From positions 494,901 to 558,900 of the forward strand of contig JAVXUO010002571.1 of the NCBI GenBank assembly GCA_033065855.1: DNA of 64,000 nt, in the 5' to 3' direction. The notes beneath the pieces are model-generated. The model was not told the DNA's origin, searched no databases, and saw only the letters and a list, made by a program, of their open reading frames with translations. Numbering within the stretch: position 1 is the first letter of the stretch; each line of letters starts with the position of its first letter. Below, one piece after another: positions 33,775 to 45,086 of this stretch. A program made the translations under genes and the position numbers. This DNA is from Escallonia rubra. Taxonomy: Eukaryota > Streptophyta > Magnoliopsida > Escalloniales > Escalloniaceae.

Positions 33775-36700
33775 GTACTTGACACATATCTTTCACAAAT
33801 CCTTGAGCATGTGGTACATATATAGCACTTCTATTTAATATTACCTCTGTGCCTAAATATTTGATCATATTTTTATTTTAAGCTGTTCCAAAAATCTTGA
33901 TCATTTTTAAATTAATAAATCTTTCATAGACTTTTCTTTTTTAAATTTACCCTTCTTATAATTTTTTGTTATATTTCTCTCTCTACATTTAATCATCCAC
34001 CGACACATTTTCTCTCTCCTAACCCACTTTCTTCTCTCCTCTTCATTCTCTCTCTTGGAATATAATGAAAAACTCATAAAATATAACTCATATCATAAAT
34101 ACGCGTGCAAATCAAACGCATTCAATTACTTAGGGACGGGGAGTAGTTTCTTGTACTTGTGGTACATGACACACACACACAAATTGCGTTCTAATAATTA
34201 CTACTGTACTATTTAATAATAAGTTGGTAATATCTAATAAAAAGTAACGTTTTCAAGAACCAATTTCCTTCTAGAGGGTATAGGATAAAATATGTATATC
34301 GTAGAAATTATAACGGAGCAACTATGCAAAATGCTTATATTATAAAACATGTATATGGTAGAAATTGTACAAGTCAAGCAACTACGCAAAATGCTTATAT
34401 TATAAAAGATGTATATCGTAGAAATTGTACAAGTCAAGTCTTCATTTTATTTTCTAAGCTCATTAACGAATGAGAAAAGGAAAGAAATTAAAGCACAAAA
34501 AGTAAAACATAGTGACTTGATACAAACTAGAGAAGTCTTTGTTTTCATGTTAAGGTCTCCCCTTTTGGTGTTAAAAAATTCACAAGAAAAACTAAAGTAC
34601 AAGCCAACCACCACTAATTTAGAAAGATCTAATTAGCTTTTTTAAATCTTAATTGATTTCTATTTGTACTTTTTGAAAACTGGTCTTACTTGTGAGATGA
34701 AGTTTTTCAATAAACAAAATTTCATGAGTGAAATTAATAGATTGATATTTTGACTAATTAATGGTTCTTGAATCTTTCTAAAATATAAGTTATAGAGTCA
34801 CCCATGTGTCTAAAATTCATGCTGAAAAGTGAATATATTAAGTTAACTCGTGATCATAGAAAACTTAACATTGGACCTCAATCCATCATACTTTTTTAAT
34901 AGAGTTTCCAAAGGTATACAGATGATCATCTGCTCGCATATGGGCTAATTGCATTGGCCTGAGCATAGCATCTTATGCCTTCAACCATTTTATTTGCACA
35001 AAAATATGTATTTATTGTCTTTCTATCATTATCTAAAAATTCCTTATTGATATTTTTCATCTAGCAATCCATTAGGAAGCAAACTATGACATCCTAACGG
35101 TTAATGAGTTTGATGTACCCTCTTATATAATTAAGCTATGTTTATCAAATCGGACTTTTCACACCCACTCCCTATAAGAAACCCTAAACAACTAAGCCAA
35201 TAGACCATTCATCACTGGGAGAGAAAAAAGTCAGAAGGAAGCAGTCATCATAAGTAAGCGCGGAAAAATACTTCAATATCATTTTTCAACCACAACTGTG
35301 ACTTCTTCGCAAAAAGCTAGTCTCACCTAACAACATAAAATGGCGATATATATATATATCTGTTGAAATAAAAAACTATCACTGAGTTTCCCATCCAAAA
35401 TCGATTCCCCACCGCCACCCGCTATCACGACTACTTGCACTGCCGTCGTTTAAACAAAATTGTTCCTCTAAAAGATGAGTAAATTGCAAAAATGGCCCTT
35501 TATGTTTGGATGTAGTTTCTAAAAGATCCCTTAAAGTTTGATTTGCTTCTTTTTTATCATTGATATATATATGCTCATGTGTCATGTTTGTTCCCAAGGT
35601 CCCCAATTTAAAGAAATTGTGAATTTTAGGAGAGCAAAATTGTAAGATCACCACAAAAATGTTTCTCTTTATTCATCTCTGCAATTCTTCCTACTCTTTT
35701 ATCTCAAAACCTTGTATAAGTGTCTTACCACGAGCTAAAGCCACGACCCCACCATCTCCATCACTACACCACGACCAAGTTAAAAAGAAAATCAATTTTG
35801 CCTACCAAACTGTTGGTCTTCCACCTTTTTCCTTTGAACTTTAGGAACTTTAGGCCCAAATACGAAACGAGAGCTTACGTAAACGACTCAAGGAAAACCA
35901 GCATTAAGGAAATAAAATTTGGGCCCAAATATAATGGACGATTATTGTTATTTACATTAACAGACCTCACATAATCATCTCTACGCCCACCCAATTCCTA
36001 CCTAGCTTTCCCTTAAGCTAGTCCTCGGAACACCCGCTACACTCCCCTTGAGCTCAAACTCCTCTAAGTGTGCAGCTTTTGAGGCATCAAAAATGGTTAA
36101 GGGGTGATGATTACAGCAAAATTATCATCTTTTAGACATTAAATGTGTGTTTGATAACGCAATTCATCACTTAAAACTGAAAATTTTCAATGATTTCAAA
36201 TTAAGTGCGTTTGATAACGCACTTTTCTACCACTTAATGTAATAAGTGATAAGTTAATTAACACACATTATTTTAAGTCACTCATAGCTACTTATCACTT
36301 ATCACTGAACACGCTCAACAGTAGCTCATTAAAATATTTTATCCATAAGGGAATAATTTGCCCTCAGTGCTTCATTATCTGCCTCATCTTCTTCCCAATC
36401 TTCTTCGTTGCCTCCTTTCCTTCTTCCTCCTGATTGACCCAACAATTCTTCTCACCATACTCCAACCATAATTGCATGAATATGATCTTGGCAAAATCAC
36501 ACATAGTAATAGAATCTAAATTTACCCGGAAAAAGAAAACCCTAGATTTGGATACATAGAGTGGAGGAATTGCAGAGGTTGTTAACTTTTTGGTCAGAAT
36601 TGGCAATTAGGAAGGCGTTTCTGCAATTTTTCCTTTGACGGCAGGTTTTGCGGCAATGCGATAAACTGGGATGCCAAGTTTTCTCAAGAAAGTGTTCAAG

Positions 36701-37540
36701 GGAAGTTGGGTAGCCATGGTGGTCGCCATCACAACCTATCAGAATTTGAATTTGCTGCAGCAGAGATTTTTGGTGTGAAATTGCAAGCCATTTTTATTAT
36801 AGGGGAAGAGGCTAGAGGAGTGGTAGTGGCAGTTGGTGGAGATGAGGGTTTGGTGGAGAGTGAGGAGGACAAGCCGCTTGAACCTTGGCTCTGGCAGGAA
36901 TTTTTTCTTCTTCTGAAAGAGCGAGTTGGGGAGCCTATAACCTTGGTTCTGTTACAGTTGAGGTTATCAAGATATCATTTCTCCCAGACCTAATTTCGCT
37001 CAAACTAAGAGAAACCATGTAAAGCCTGTCTGCAGTTCCTGTGAGAAAAAATTCAGGCTGAGGATTGAAGTACTACTAGGCTTCACAGTACCAGTCTAAT
37101 TACTGTGTGTTTTGGGGGTTACTTATCCAAAATCAAAGTGAAAGTATAAAAGTCAAAGTCAAGTTGAAGTAGAGTTCATCAGTAATGACTTGTTAAACGT
37201 GTGCTCTTGATAAGTTCCATGGACCTTTTCATGTTGTAGTTCATGTATGTAATAACGTGACTTTGACTATCAAAATAATTTTGTTAATTCTTATCGTGTG
37301 ATTGATTTGAATATTCTTTTGTGTTTCAAAGCTATGTCTGTGATTGTAAAGTTAAATTTTAGAAAACAGAGTAAAAGGGTATTAGGGTCAAATTCAACAA
37401 TTTTCAGACTTCAGTTGTTCAACTTATCAAACAAAGTAGAGTGATTCAGCACTTAAATTTCAGACATGTGCAAATTTTTTTCAGTGCTTAATATTCAGCA
37501 GCTTAGAATATTCAGTTATGCAAATTCAGCACTTTAAGGG
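33775..37540. other. Intergenic region with MITE-like fragments, no gene recognised
   Basis: The stretch 36125-36320 contains TGTGTTTGATAACGCA-like motifs repeated twice and 'CACTTATCACTT' runs. These resemble a common plant MITE whose other pieces (TTCAGCACTTAAATTTCAG) occur near 37450 and 38810. Frames at 36364-36606 (minus) and 36706-36993 (plus) show no recognised domain. Confidence 0.4.
34292..34438. repeat. Tandem repeat, about 2.5 units of 57-60 bp
   Basis: Units begin at about 34292, 34349 and 34409 with ATGTATATCGTAGAAATT or a one-base variant, and contain CAAAATGCTTATATTATAAA. No coding meaning. Confidence 0.8.
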
Positions 37541-38690
37541 ACCGTTTGACAGGCCTTTTTTTTGCTCTTTTTTGACCCTCTTCTCTTTTTTTTGCAAAAG
37601 CCATAAAAGCTTGTTGTTTGGTTGACTTCTCTTTTTAAAAAAAGCCCAAGAGATTAAAAATTGGTGGCCATTTTTAAAAAGAGCTCAAAGCTCTTTTCTT
37701 CTTCTCTTTTCATGCGGAGCCTTCAGGCCATTAACGAGGTCGCCCATTCGAGCCTCACTAGCAACAAAAATGCCATTTTTCGAGCTGGGTATAAAACCCA
37801 ATTTTTAACGATTCTTTCATCTCTCTCTTTCTTCTCTCTCTCTCCCCCTCCGTCCGAAAGCCCTACCATCGGCTTGACATCAAACATGGTCCCAAAATAG
37901 AGCAGGTTCAACAGATCCCCAATCACGTCATCATCGAATTGTTTCTCTAGGGTTTCTGGGGTTGGTGGGTTTTGGGTGGGGGTGTGGCGTTCGAAGGTGA
38001 GCTGGGTTTCGTCGGCTGCGGCAATGGAGAGGGGCTGACGGAGTTTCTCGAGCTCGTCGATGGCGGCGAGGACGGAGGGCTTGGACTTTAAGGTTTCCTC
38101 TTGCTCCTTGTTGATGGGCTTGCCCTGGGACATGTCCTCTTCCATCTGGGTGATGCGGTTCTGCTTCTTCCGCAGGGCGTAGAGGCGCTTGTTGATGAGG
38201 CTGAGGACCATTGTGTGGCTGTTGCCTCCGTTGCCGCCGCCACTGTGTGGTGCTGGGACTTGTGGTGTTTGAATTAGGTGAGGGTAGAGCTAGGGTTTGA
38301 ATTAGGTGTGGTGATGGGGTAGAGCTGAATTAGGTGGGACTTATGGTATTTTATTTAATTGTATGAGTTACAAATTTTGCAAGTATAAAAGTCAAAATTT
38401 TAACGATTAAACAGTCATATAATTTTATCGTAGTTATATTGTACACCTTCGATAGAAAATGTGACAAATGATTTTTTGTCAAGGTGTAAGCCGGCGATGT
38501 GCCGGTGGTCTTGGCGTCGGTGGTCAAACTTAATTATTTAATTAAAACTAATTAAATAATTATGTTTAATTATTTGTAAGATATTGTAATATAGTTGCTT
38601 AATTACCTTTAATAATGTTTAATTATGTAAAAATGTATATTAAAAAAAAAACCCAAAGAGTTGTCCTCTCAAACGCTTGCTCTTTTCTGT
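37541..38690. mobile_element. Possible non-autonomous transposon carrying a host-gene fragment
   Basis: The left end GGGACCGTTTGACAGG and the right end CCTCTCAAACGCTTGC (38668 onward) are imperfectly inverted. The surrounding sequence on both sides carries the same MITE motif (TTCAGCACTT), as if this segment were inserted into an older MITE. Ends are ragged, A/T runs abound, and no exact TSD was identified. The interior carries the gene fragment at 37723-38211. Confidence 0.4.
37723..38211 (-). pseudogene. Fragment of a conserved plant protein gene (Caprin-like glycine-rich family?)
   Basis: A 162-aa frame starts MVLSLINKRLYALRKKQNR, continues ITQMEEDMSQGKPINKEQEE, and then has KPSVLAAIDELEKLRQPLS. 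The charged, helical segment looks like the N-terminal region of a conserved plant protein that I tentatively associate with the Caprin-like/glycine-rich family. The remainder (after about residue 105) is low-complexity and probably not original. There are no further exons nearby, so this looks like a captured or retroposed piece. Family identity is from memory of the motif and is uncertain. Confidence 0.5.
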
Positions 38691-38905
38691 TTTTTGAAAA
38701 AACAAACTCTGTAAAACAGTCACCTGTTTTTTAAACTGGTGAAAAAAAAAACCAGAACTCTTATCTTTTTTTTTTAGAAAAAAAACTAAAAACTGACAGC
38801 CATAAGTCTTCAGCACTTAAATTTCAGTTTTATCAAACACAGCCTAAGCCTTTTGATGTAGGATCCTTTGTGTAATTTATGGTATCTTAAACTTTATATA
38901 TTTTT

Positions 38906-39047
38906 TTAATTCAAAGGGGTGGTGGAGATGGCAAGGGGCCTCGAGGAGTGACCTCGAGATCCCGAGTTCGATTCCCCATACCGGCAGTTTATATATATGA
39001 ATTGCAGTTCTAACAAATTTCCCTATTGGGGAAAATTAAAAAAAAAA
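38906..39047 (+). mobile_element. tRNA-derived SINE with target-site duplication
   Basis: About 140 bp contain an A-box-like GATGGCAAGGGG (38928-38939) and a B-box GAGTTCGATTCCCC (38964-38977), ending in an A-run (about 39038-39048). It is flanked by the direct repeat ACTTTATATATTTTT at 38891-38905 and 39048-39062, a typical LINE-mobilised target duplication. No RNA product is implied. Confidence 0.85.
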
Positions 39048-39309
39048 ACTTTATATATTTTTCAAAGCTTTCATGAAGTTAAAAAATACTACTTATTCAA
39101 GGCAGCGCCAACGAATTCTTCTAGATTTTTGAAGAGAGACTCAATCACAAAAATTCATCATCTATATATGCATTCATTAGGCATTTACATAGAGATAGAA
39201 TGGGGGAAGAACATTTCTAAAAAGTATTGACAATTTCTCTCCTCTAGCGGCTATTATTGGTCCCTAGAATATGGATCAACCAATTTTTTTTTCTTCTAAA
39301 CATGAGATT

Positions 39310-41060
39310 TTATTTAATTATATAACATTAGTTTGAGCCACACATGTGGGCTGGCTCTCCCACTAGCATCATTGTACATGAGGTTAGACAAAAAGATCAG
39401 CTCATGATTCCATATACGAAATCCATGTTGCTGATATTGATTCGCACAAAAGTTGGTTTCCCGTAGAGCATGAGAAACCCATACTTGCCACTCACGCTTG
39501 AGCAGCTCCTTGCAATCAGAAACCAAAGTCTCAATAAGAGGATTAGGGTGTTGTTCTGTTAAAAGAAAGTGGACTATACTGTTGTCATCGGTTTTAAGTA
39601 AGATTTGTCGCTGATTTGTGTCCCACGCCAAAATGAGTCCATCGCGGACTGCCCACCACTTAGTCGTGTGGCGATCTACCGCGTTCAAGCGGCGAGAGCA
39701 CCCTGTTATCCATTTTCCACTATTGTCTCGAATCAAAGATGCCGCACCCGCCTGATTTGTTCTTTGGTTTGCACTTCTATCCGTGTTAAGTTTTGTCCAG
39801 TGCTCTGGAGGTGGTTTTCATCTGATCTGTCTAATACATGTTTTGTGCATGTGATGATTTTTATGTTTTATGTAGAAATAATAGTCTTAGGCTAGGGCTT
39901 TGGCCTCATTACTGAGAGTCGTAGTAGCCGGGAAGGCCGTGTGAAGAATTGCGAGGTGATTTCGATGTTTCCATATTGTGGTGAGTTGGAAAACAAAAAG
40001 AGTCGGCCAAGGAATAGCATTCTAGCTTAAGTTCTGTGTGGTCGTAGGTTGAAATTTGCACCAGTGACAGAGATTTTGGTCGAGAGAGTTAAGCTTGTTA
40101 AGGGTTGGGTTTGTTATCACTCAAGTTTCCCATATGATCTGCACTCATGGACATTCCCGCAGACAATGATATAACGTTTCCCTTTGGCCACACCCGTGAG
40201 GGCAGCTTGTATCAGTAAGCCAATGAAGGCTACCGCGAACAGGAAGTGCGTTGTGCATACATTTCCAAAGGAAACTTTGGATCCTATGGGGGCAAGTCAC
40301 TTTCCAAATCCACATCCAGTCGGCCTGAGAAGAAAACTCCGGGTTTATGAGCTTAGTATATGCAGATTTAGCTGTGCAATGTCTGCTATCAAAAGGCCAG
40401 ATCACGGTATCATAGGTTTCATGGAAAAGAGGAAGGGGAATGTCTAATATTTGACTGACTATACCAATGGGATGGAGAGACCTAAGGTTAGGGATATCCC
40501 ACTCCTTGTCTTTGATAACATCCATAACACAGAGGTGTTCCGTGGCTTTCGGCAAGGGACCTATGAACGAATTTTGGAGAGCTCCCGATGGGAGCCAGTT
40601 GTGGTGCCAGAAGGAAATGTTCTCGCCATTACCAATTCACCAGCGAAGGTACTCAACTATTTTGTCGCGAGCACGAATGAGATGTTTCCAAAAGTTTGAA
40701 TCCCTATTTTTTGTTATTGCATGCCATAAGGTGTCATTGGGGTAATACCTTTGTTTAATAAGCTTGGCCTAAAGTTGGTGAGGATATTTCCATAATCGCC
40801 AAATCAGGTTCATAAACATGGCCTTGTTTGTGCCAAAGGTTTTACGGAGGCTCAGTCCTCCCAAGGACCTGGGTTGGTTAATGGTGTTCCAGTTTACTCC
40901 ATGCCATTTATGTTAAGTGTCATCGTAGATGCCTTGGACTTAAGCTAGTGGGAGCTTGGGAATGAGAATTTTATCTAGGTGTCTGCCCTGAAGCCACATT
41001 AGGTTAACATTGTGCTCGGGTAGACCCTTTAGGCTTAAGCTCTTGAGAGTTTAAGGATGA
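39310..41060 (-). pseudogene. 5'-truncated LINE, minus strand (RT C-terminus, zf-RVT, RNase H)
   Basis: Read on minus, the part after RT (about 40700-40930: HGVNWNTINQPRSLGGLSLR, then DSNFWKHLIRARDKI) precedes the zinc-binding domain (40145-40555: WIWKVTCPHRIQSFLWKCMH, TSCPHGCGQRETLYHCLREC) and the RNase H-like domain (39314-39736: TTKWWAVRDGLILAWD, LLKTDDNSIVHFL). Stops and shifts separate them. No endonuclease or RT catalytic region is present, consistent with 5' truncation. The 3' end is near 39300. Confidence 0.82.
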
Positions 41061-41218
41061 GAATTCCTCATCATTTTATCCCTTTTTTTCTTTTGCCGGA
41101 ATAAATCTTCCTCTGAAGGGAAACCCAGGGCTCATGCTTTGAGATAGTGTCATGTACTTGAAAGTAATAATTACCGCCAAGATAGGAACGGTTTCCAGAA
41201 AAGCTTTCATTATGTGGG

Positions 41219-42400
41219 GTGAACCCTCCCCACTCAACTGCAACTTGTTTTTCATTTCTTAAAAGTGCGTTATCTCCTCATCAAGTAAGTTCTCCTTTCC
41301 TTTTCTTGTTTTTGTTGAGGTTTATCCTTTTGCTAAATAAGTTTCCATTATTCTTTAGTTGTGGTAGCATCTCTGCTTCTTCGGATAAAATTAGCTCCAC
41401 AGGAGAGGAACTTGTGAAGAGTAGCTCATCATCATCCACTTTTAGAAGTAGGATGGGAACTTCTAGCCATTAACTTAGACAATCTCAAGCCCCTAGGGAC
41501 GAATTAGGCAAGACCAAAGATAAGGCTGAAGAGAAAGCCATTGATGAGACTTGGTTTATTGCCGATGATAAATATAACGAAATGTAGAATGGAGACTTGT
41601 ATTTATAAGGGACAAGTAAGGTTTGGGTTCAGATTCCCTCTTCATCACTTTGCAGCAGCATTCATCAATTATTATAAGATGACACTATAATTGGCCTGAT
41701 TTACTTGGCGCAGACTTTTACTTTCAATCTGGAGGTTGAAGACTTCATTTAAGAGTAACTTTGAAATATGTTTAGTTAAGAATGTTACATGACGCCCCGT
41801 GTGGTATTACATCCATAACAAACATAGAATTGTTAAGGGTGCGCCTAACTCCAACAAAGGCTGGCATTCTAGGTTCTTCTTCATCTGATGGAGCATGAAC
41901 AATAGACGTTTCCTCGCTGGAATTGTTACTTCAAAGAAATAAAGAAGAAATATGTGACTGTTTCTGCTGCTTTAACAAAAAGACTCTTTGTTTGACCACA
42001 TTAGGCAGAGGGGTGGTCTTTCCATTGCTAATCCTCCATTTGAGGAGGACTTACAGTACTGTGGGATTCTATTCTGCAAACTTATAATGAGGAAACTCGT
42101 AAGTCCAGTAGAAGACGAGAGAACATCTGTTTCAGTGACGTGTGCCTATCCAATTAGAGTTGGCATCTTTGATAAGACTTAGTGTTTCATACACTTTGCA
42201 TCTCTTATAAATTTATGTCTTCTTGATTCTAAAAGTATCTTGGCTTGATTGGTGCAAAAAATGGCAACTGAAAGTGAGCAAGGCAAAAGGATGAAAGGTG
42301 AATTTCTCCAGTTGCAGCAGAAACAAACGTCAAAAGGGAAGAGGAAGGAGAAGCCCTCCAAAGACTCGCCCACAATCCCCAAGAAGATCAGGATCTCTCT
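41219..42400 (+). pseudogene. Antisense extra ORF of an older Tat copy, degenerate
   Basis: Homologous to the 10474-12299 ORF. The acidic segment 'KAEEKAIDETWFIADDKYNEM' (41530-41586) parallels the first copy's DKFDEDTWFTADEKRNKM, followed by relics of 'HHFAAAFINYYKMT' and 'HIRQRGGLSIANPPFEEDL' (41985-42045). Several stops and deletions are present. It belongs to the second Tat element, whose RT lies at 42480-42562 and 46396-47340. Confidence 0.75.
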
Positions 42401-42479
42401 AATCTGAGCACCTCCTCATATATCGAGGGTGTTTCAGTTCAGCAGGACCCAATTTTTTATCCTCGATGGACATGGGTTT

Positions 42480-42562
42480 AGCTTCATCTATTACTTCCTT
42501 AAATATCAAATGTTTCTTTGAGGTTTTCAACGTGGCAGTCTGGTTTTATGCTCTTCACCAGC
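42480..42562 (-). pseudogene. Older Tat copy, RT segment left of the Ogre insertion
   Basis: Minus-strand reading from 42562 gives LVKSIKPDCHVENLKETFDI, the continuation of the RT catalytic motif interrupted at the Ogre insertion. A stop follows, then MKLNP. After about 42480 the sequence jumps to the antisense ORF region, implying a deletion of the remaining RT, RNase H and integrase. Confidence 0.75.
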
Positions 42563-42639
42563 TATAGCGACCCGCCTCGAAAAAATCCTCGAAAAGAAGG
42601 ATATAACGATTCGCCAATGAGTTAATTAGGAAAAATAAC

Positions 42640-43918
42640 GGTCGGATCCATAACAGGCATGCTATCATTAATATAGCTAACCTTGTGAGGCGGCAAGGGT
42701 TCTTTTCGGGCATTCGGCTTTGTAGGAAGGGATATTTCACCCTTGTTAATAAGTTCTTGTATGATGTGTCAAAGCGTTATGTATCTCTCGGTGGGGTGTC
42801 GCTTCCCTGATGATAGGCGCAAAATGCATGTACATCATATCCTTCTAGTATTACTGCTGGTGTAGGGGTAGGCGGCAACTTAGAAATCATACCCTTTCTT
42901 AACAACTATTCAAAGACTTTAGGCAGCAGCACATTCAGTGGTGTGAATTTCCTTTTAGGCTCTACAGTGGCCTCCTGTGACACTACATGGGGTGCTTTCA
43001 CATGGTTGACATTATTGGCAGTTACTGGCTTGGGTTGTGCATTAGAACTCCTCGGACCGGCTCGGTATATCCCTGGCTTTGATTTACTAGAGATGGTTCC
43101 ATTACTAAAGGCATCTTCGATATGTTTGAGGGATCTAACAAGTGCTTTGGATGACTTGTGGTAATGGCCAAAGATAGAGTCATGGTATGCGAGAAGCAGA
43201 TTATTTCTGAACGATATTTACTTGCTCTTCTTCCGTCGAACGGTTCACCATCTCACGCTGCCTTATTTTTCCACCTCATAATGAAGGCTGACACTGATTC
43301 TCTCAGCTCTTGCTTTGTGGTTTCCAAATCTCTCCGGGTAATATCTAGATTAACATTATAGTGGTATTGCTTCACAAACTTTATCACAACATCTTCCCAA
43401 GTTCGACCTTGGGCTTCATCCGAAATGAGGAAACAACAAGAGGCGGTTCTCGTGAGGGTACGGTGCAACAACTTTATCAACTGGTTCTGATTCACTCTGC
43501 ATGGGGTTAACGTGAGCATGTACATCTTGACATGGATTTTAGGATCTGTGGTCCCATCAAATTTATCCATTTCCAGTATCTTAAACTTGGTGGACAATCT
43601 ATCCCCATGGTTCATGGTCAGGGCACTAAGGTGTAAAGGGTCATTGGCTCTCCTCATCTTGACGATTTGAGATTCAAGTGCCGCCAGTTTGTCTTTCCAT
43701 TCCGGAACAACATGGGGTTTGATTTCCTCATCGTCAATTTCATACTGCCACTCAAATTCCGAACCCTTCTTCTTGTCATCTTTCTTTTCGCAATCTTTCG
43801 TTTCTTTCATACCTCTCCTTTTGAGATTATCTAATTCCTTGGCTGTTCGAGATTGTTGATTTGTCAAAGTGGCAAAACCATTCTGAAAGTCCTTATGTAG
43901 TTCACTAGTACAGACCAA
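42640..43918 (-). pseudogene. Ogre-type gag
   Basis: The main frame (43253-43918) has a charged linker, then FDGTTDPKIHVKMYM, ARTWEDV-like GRTWEDVVIKFVKQYHYN and DITRRDLETTKQELRESVSA, characteristic of Ogre/Tat gag. The C-terminal part continues in broken frames to about 42640 with LINKGEISLPTKPNA and SYINDSMPVMDPTVIFPN. There are stops in the second half. No zinc knuckle was seen. Confidence 0.85.
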
Positions 43919-44140
43919 ATCTGAGATATGTGGAAAGCCTTAGCCATTGAGTTTGTGAGAGCTTTTCAGATGAGTCTCGATACCAACTATGCTTAGCCTT
44001 AACTTTGTAGAGAAATTTATAGAAAACTTAATTACACATACCACAAAGATCGAGCAGGCTGACTTATACCCTAACAGGGTGAGGGGAAATTTTCTGGTGT
44101 TTGGGGTGTTTTTTTAGACTTTGGAAAGCTGTGGGTATGA

Positions 44141-44577
44141 CTGACTAACCGTTCGAATATCCAGTATGAAAATCGGCCGGTTGGTCAGTGAGGTCAAGAT
44201 TATTTTTCTGGGAATTTTTTCTAGAGGATAAGGTCTTGACTAACCGTTCGGTCATCTTAAGGGATAAACCGACGGGCTAGTCAGTGAGGTTAGTGTTTGT
44301 GGTTGGGAATTTTTCTGAATGGGGCATGTTCTATCTAACCGTCTGGTCACCAAGAGGATAAACCGGTCAGTTGATCAGTGAGGTTAGGATTTGTCTCTGG
44401 GAAATTTTCTAGAGGAGACAGGATCTGACTAACCGTCCAGTTACCATGATGGAAAACCGGCCAGTTGGTTATTGGGTTTGATTAGGGTATAAACTAACCA
44501 AGTTCAAAATTATTCAAGCAATGCACTTACTGACTAACCGTCCGGTTGAAAGCATAGTTAACTAGCCGGTTAGTCAG
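44141..44577. repeat. Array of five stem-loops in the Ogre leader
   Basis: Five units spaced about 95-105 bp begin with TGACTAACCG (or TCTAACCG) and end with a partly complementary arm such as GCCGGTTAGTCA. Arms lie at about 44142/44187, 44237/44283, 44333/44381, 44426/44472 and 44531/44577. Pairing covers 10-17 positions with G-U pairs and differing mismatches. The array lies between the primer site and gag. Confidence 0.75.
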
Positions 44578-45068
44578 GGTCTCCCCCTTTTGCAAAATTA
44601 CCAGTTTAGCTTATAGGATGTGGGTGGGTTTCCCTACCAACATGCCATAGGCCAATACAAGTACTTTGCCACGAAGGGCAAAACACTGAATGGTCTGGCT
44701 ATGTGGTTTTTCTCTCAATGCCGGTGTAAAGGTCACTCTATCAGCTCGACTGTACCGTATACCTTCCGCCCATAACTCCGGTAGTTAATAATGGACGACC
44801 ATCAGTACACGTAGAAGTCGCTTTAGTACGAGGCAATAGAGTTGAGAGCTTAATCGAAAGATCGCCTTGTGACCAAAAGGACCAAGGGCTTCAACTGTCA
44901 CTCTCAAATGGGTCGATCGGGGTGAGACATGCGCTTCTGTGAGGTATGGAAATAAGAGTGCAAATACCACACTTATATCACATTGTACATGCCACAACAT
45001 ACAAAGAAAATACAACAAGGCCAACGATCAATAAAAAAATTTCAAGACTAGTCCTCTTATTTTTTCGT

Positions 45069-45086
45069 CCCCAGCAGAGTCGCCAC
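45069..45086 (-). other. Ogre primer binding site
   Basis: The minus strand reads GTGGCGACTCTGCTGGGG directly after the LTR end. TGGCGACTCTGCTGGGGA is the established Ogre primer site, complementary to a tRNA-Arg 3' end. Confidence 0.88.

Noticed and set aside
38964..38977. B-box-like sequence suggesting a tRNA gene
   Set aside because: The body ends in a poly(A) run and is flanked by a 15-bp target duplication, so it is a SINE; no cloverleaf was seen.
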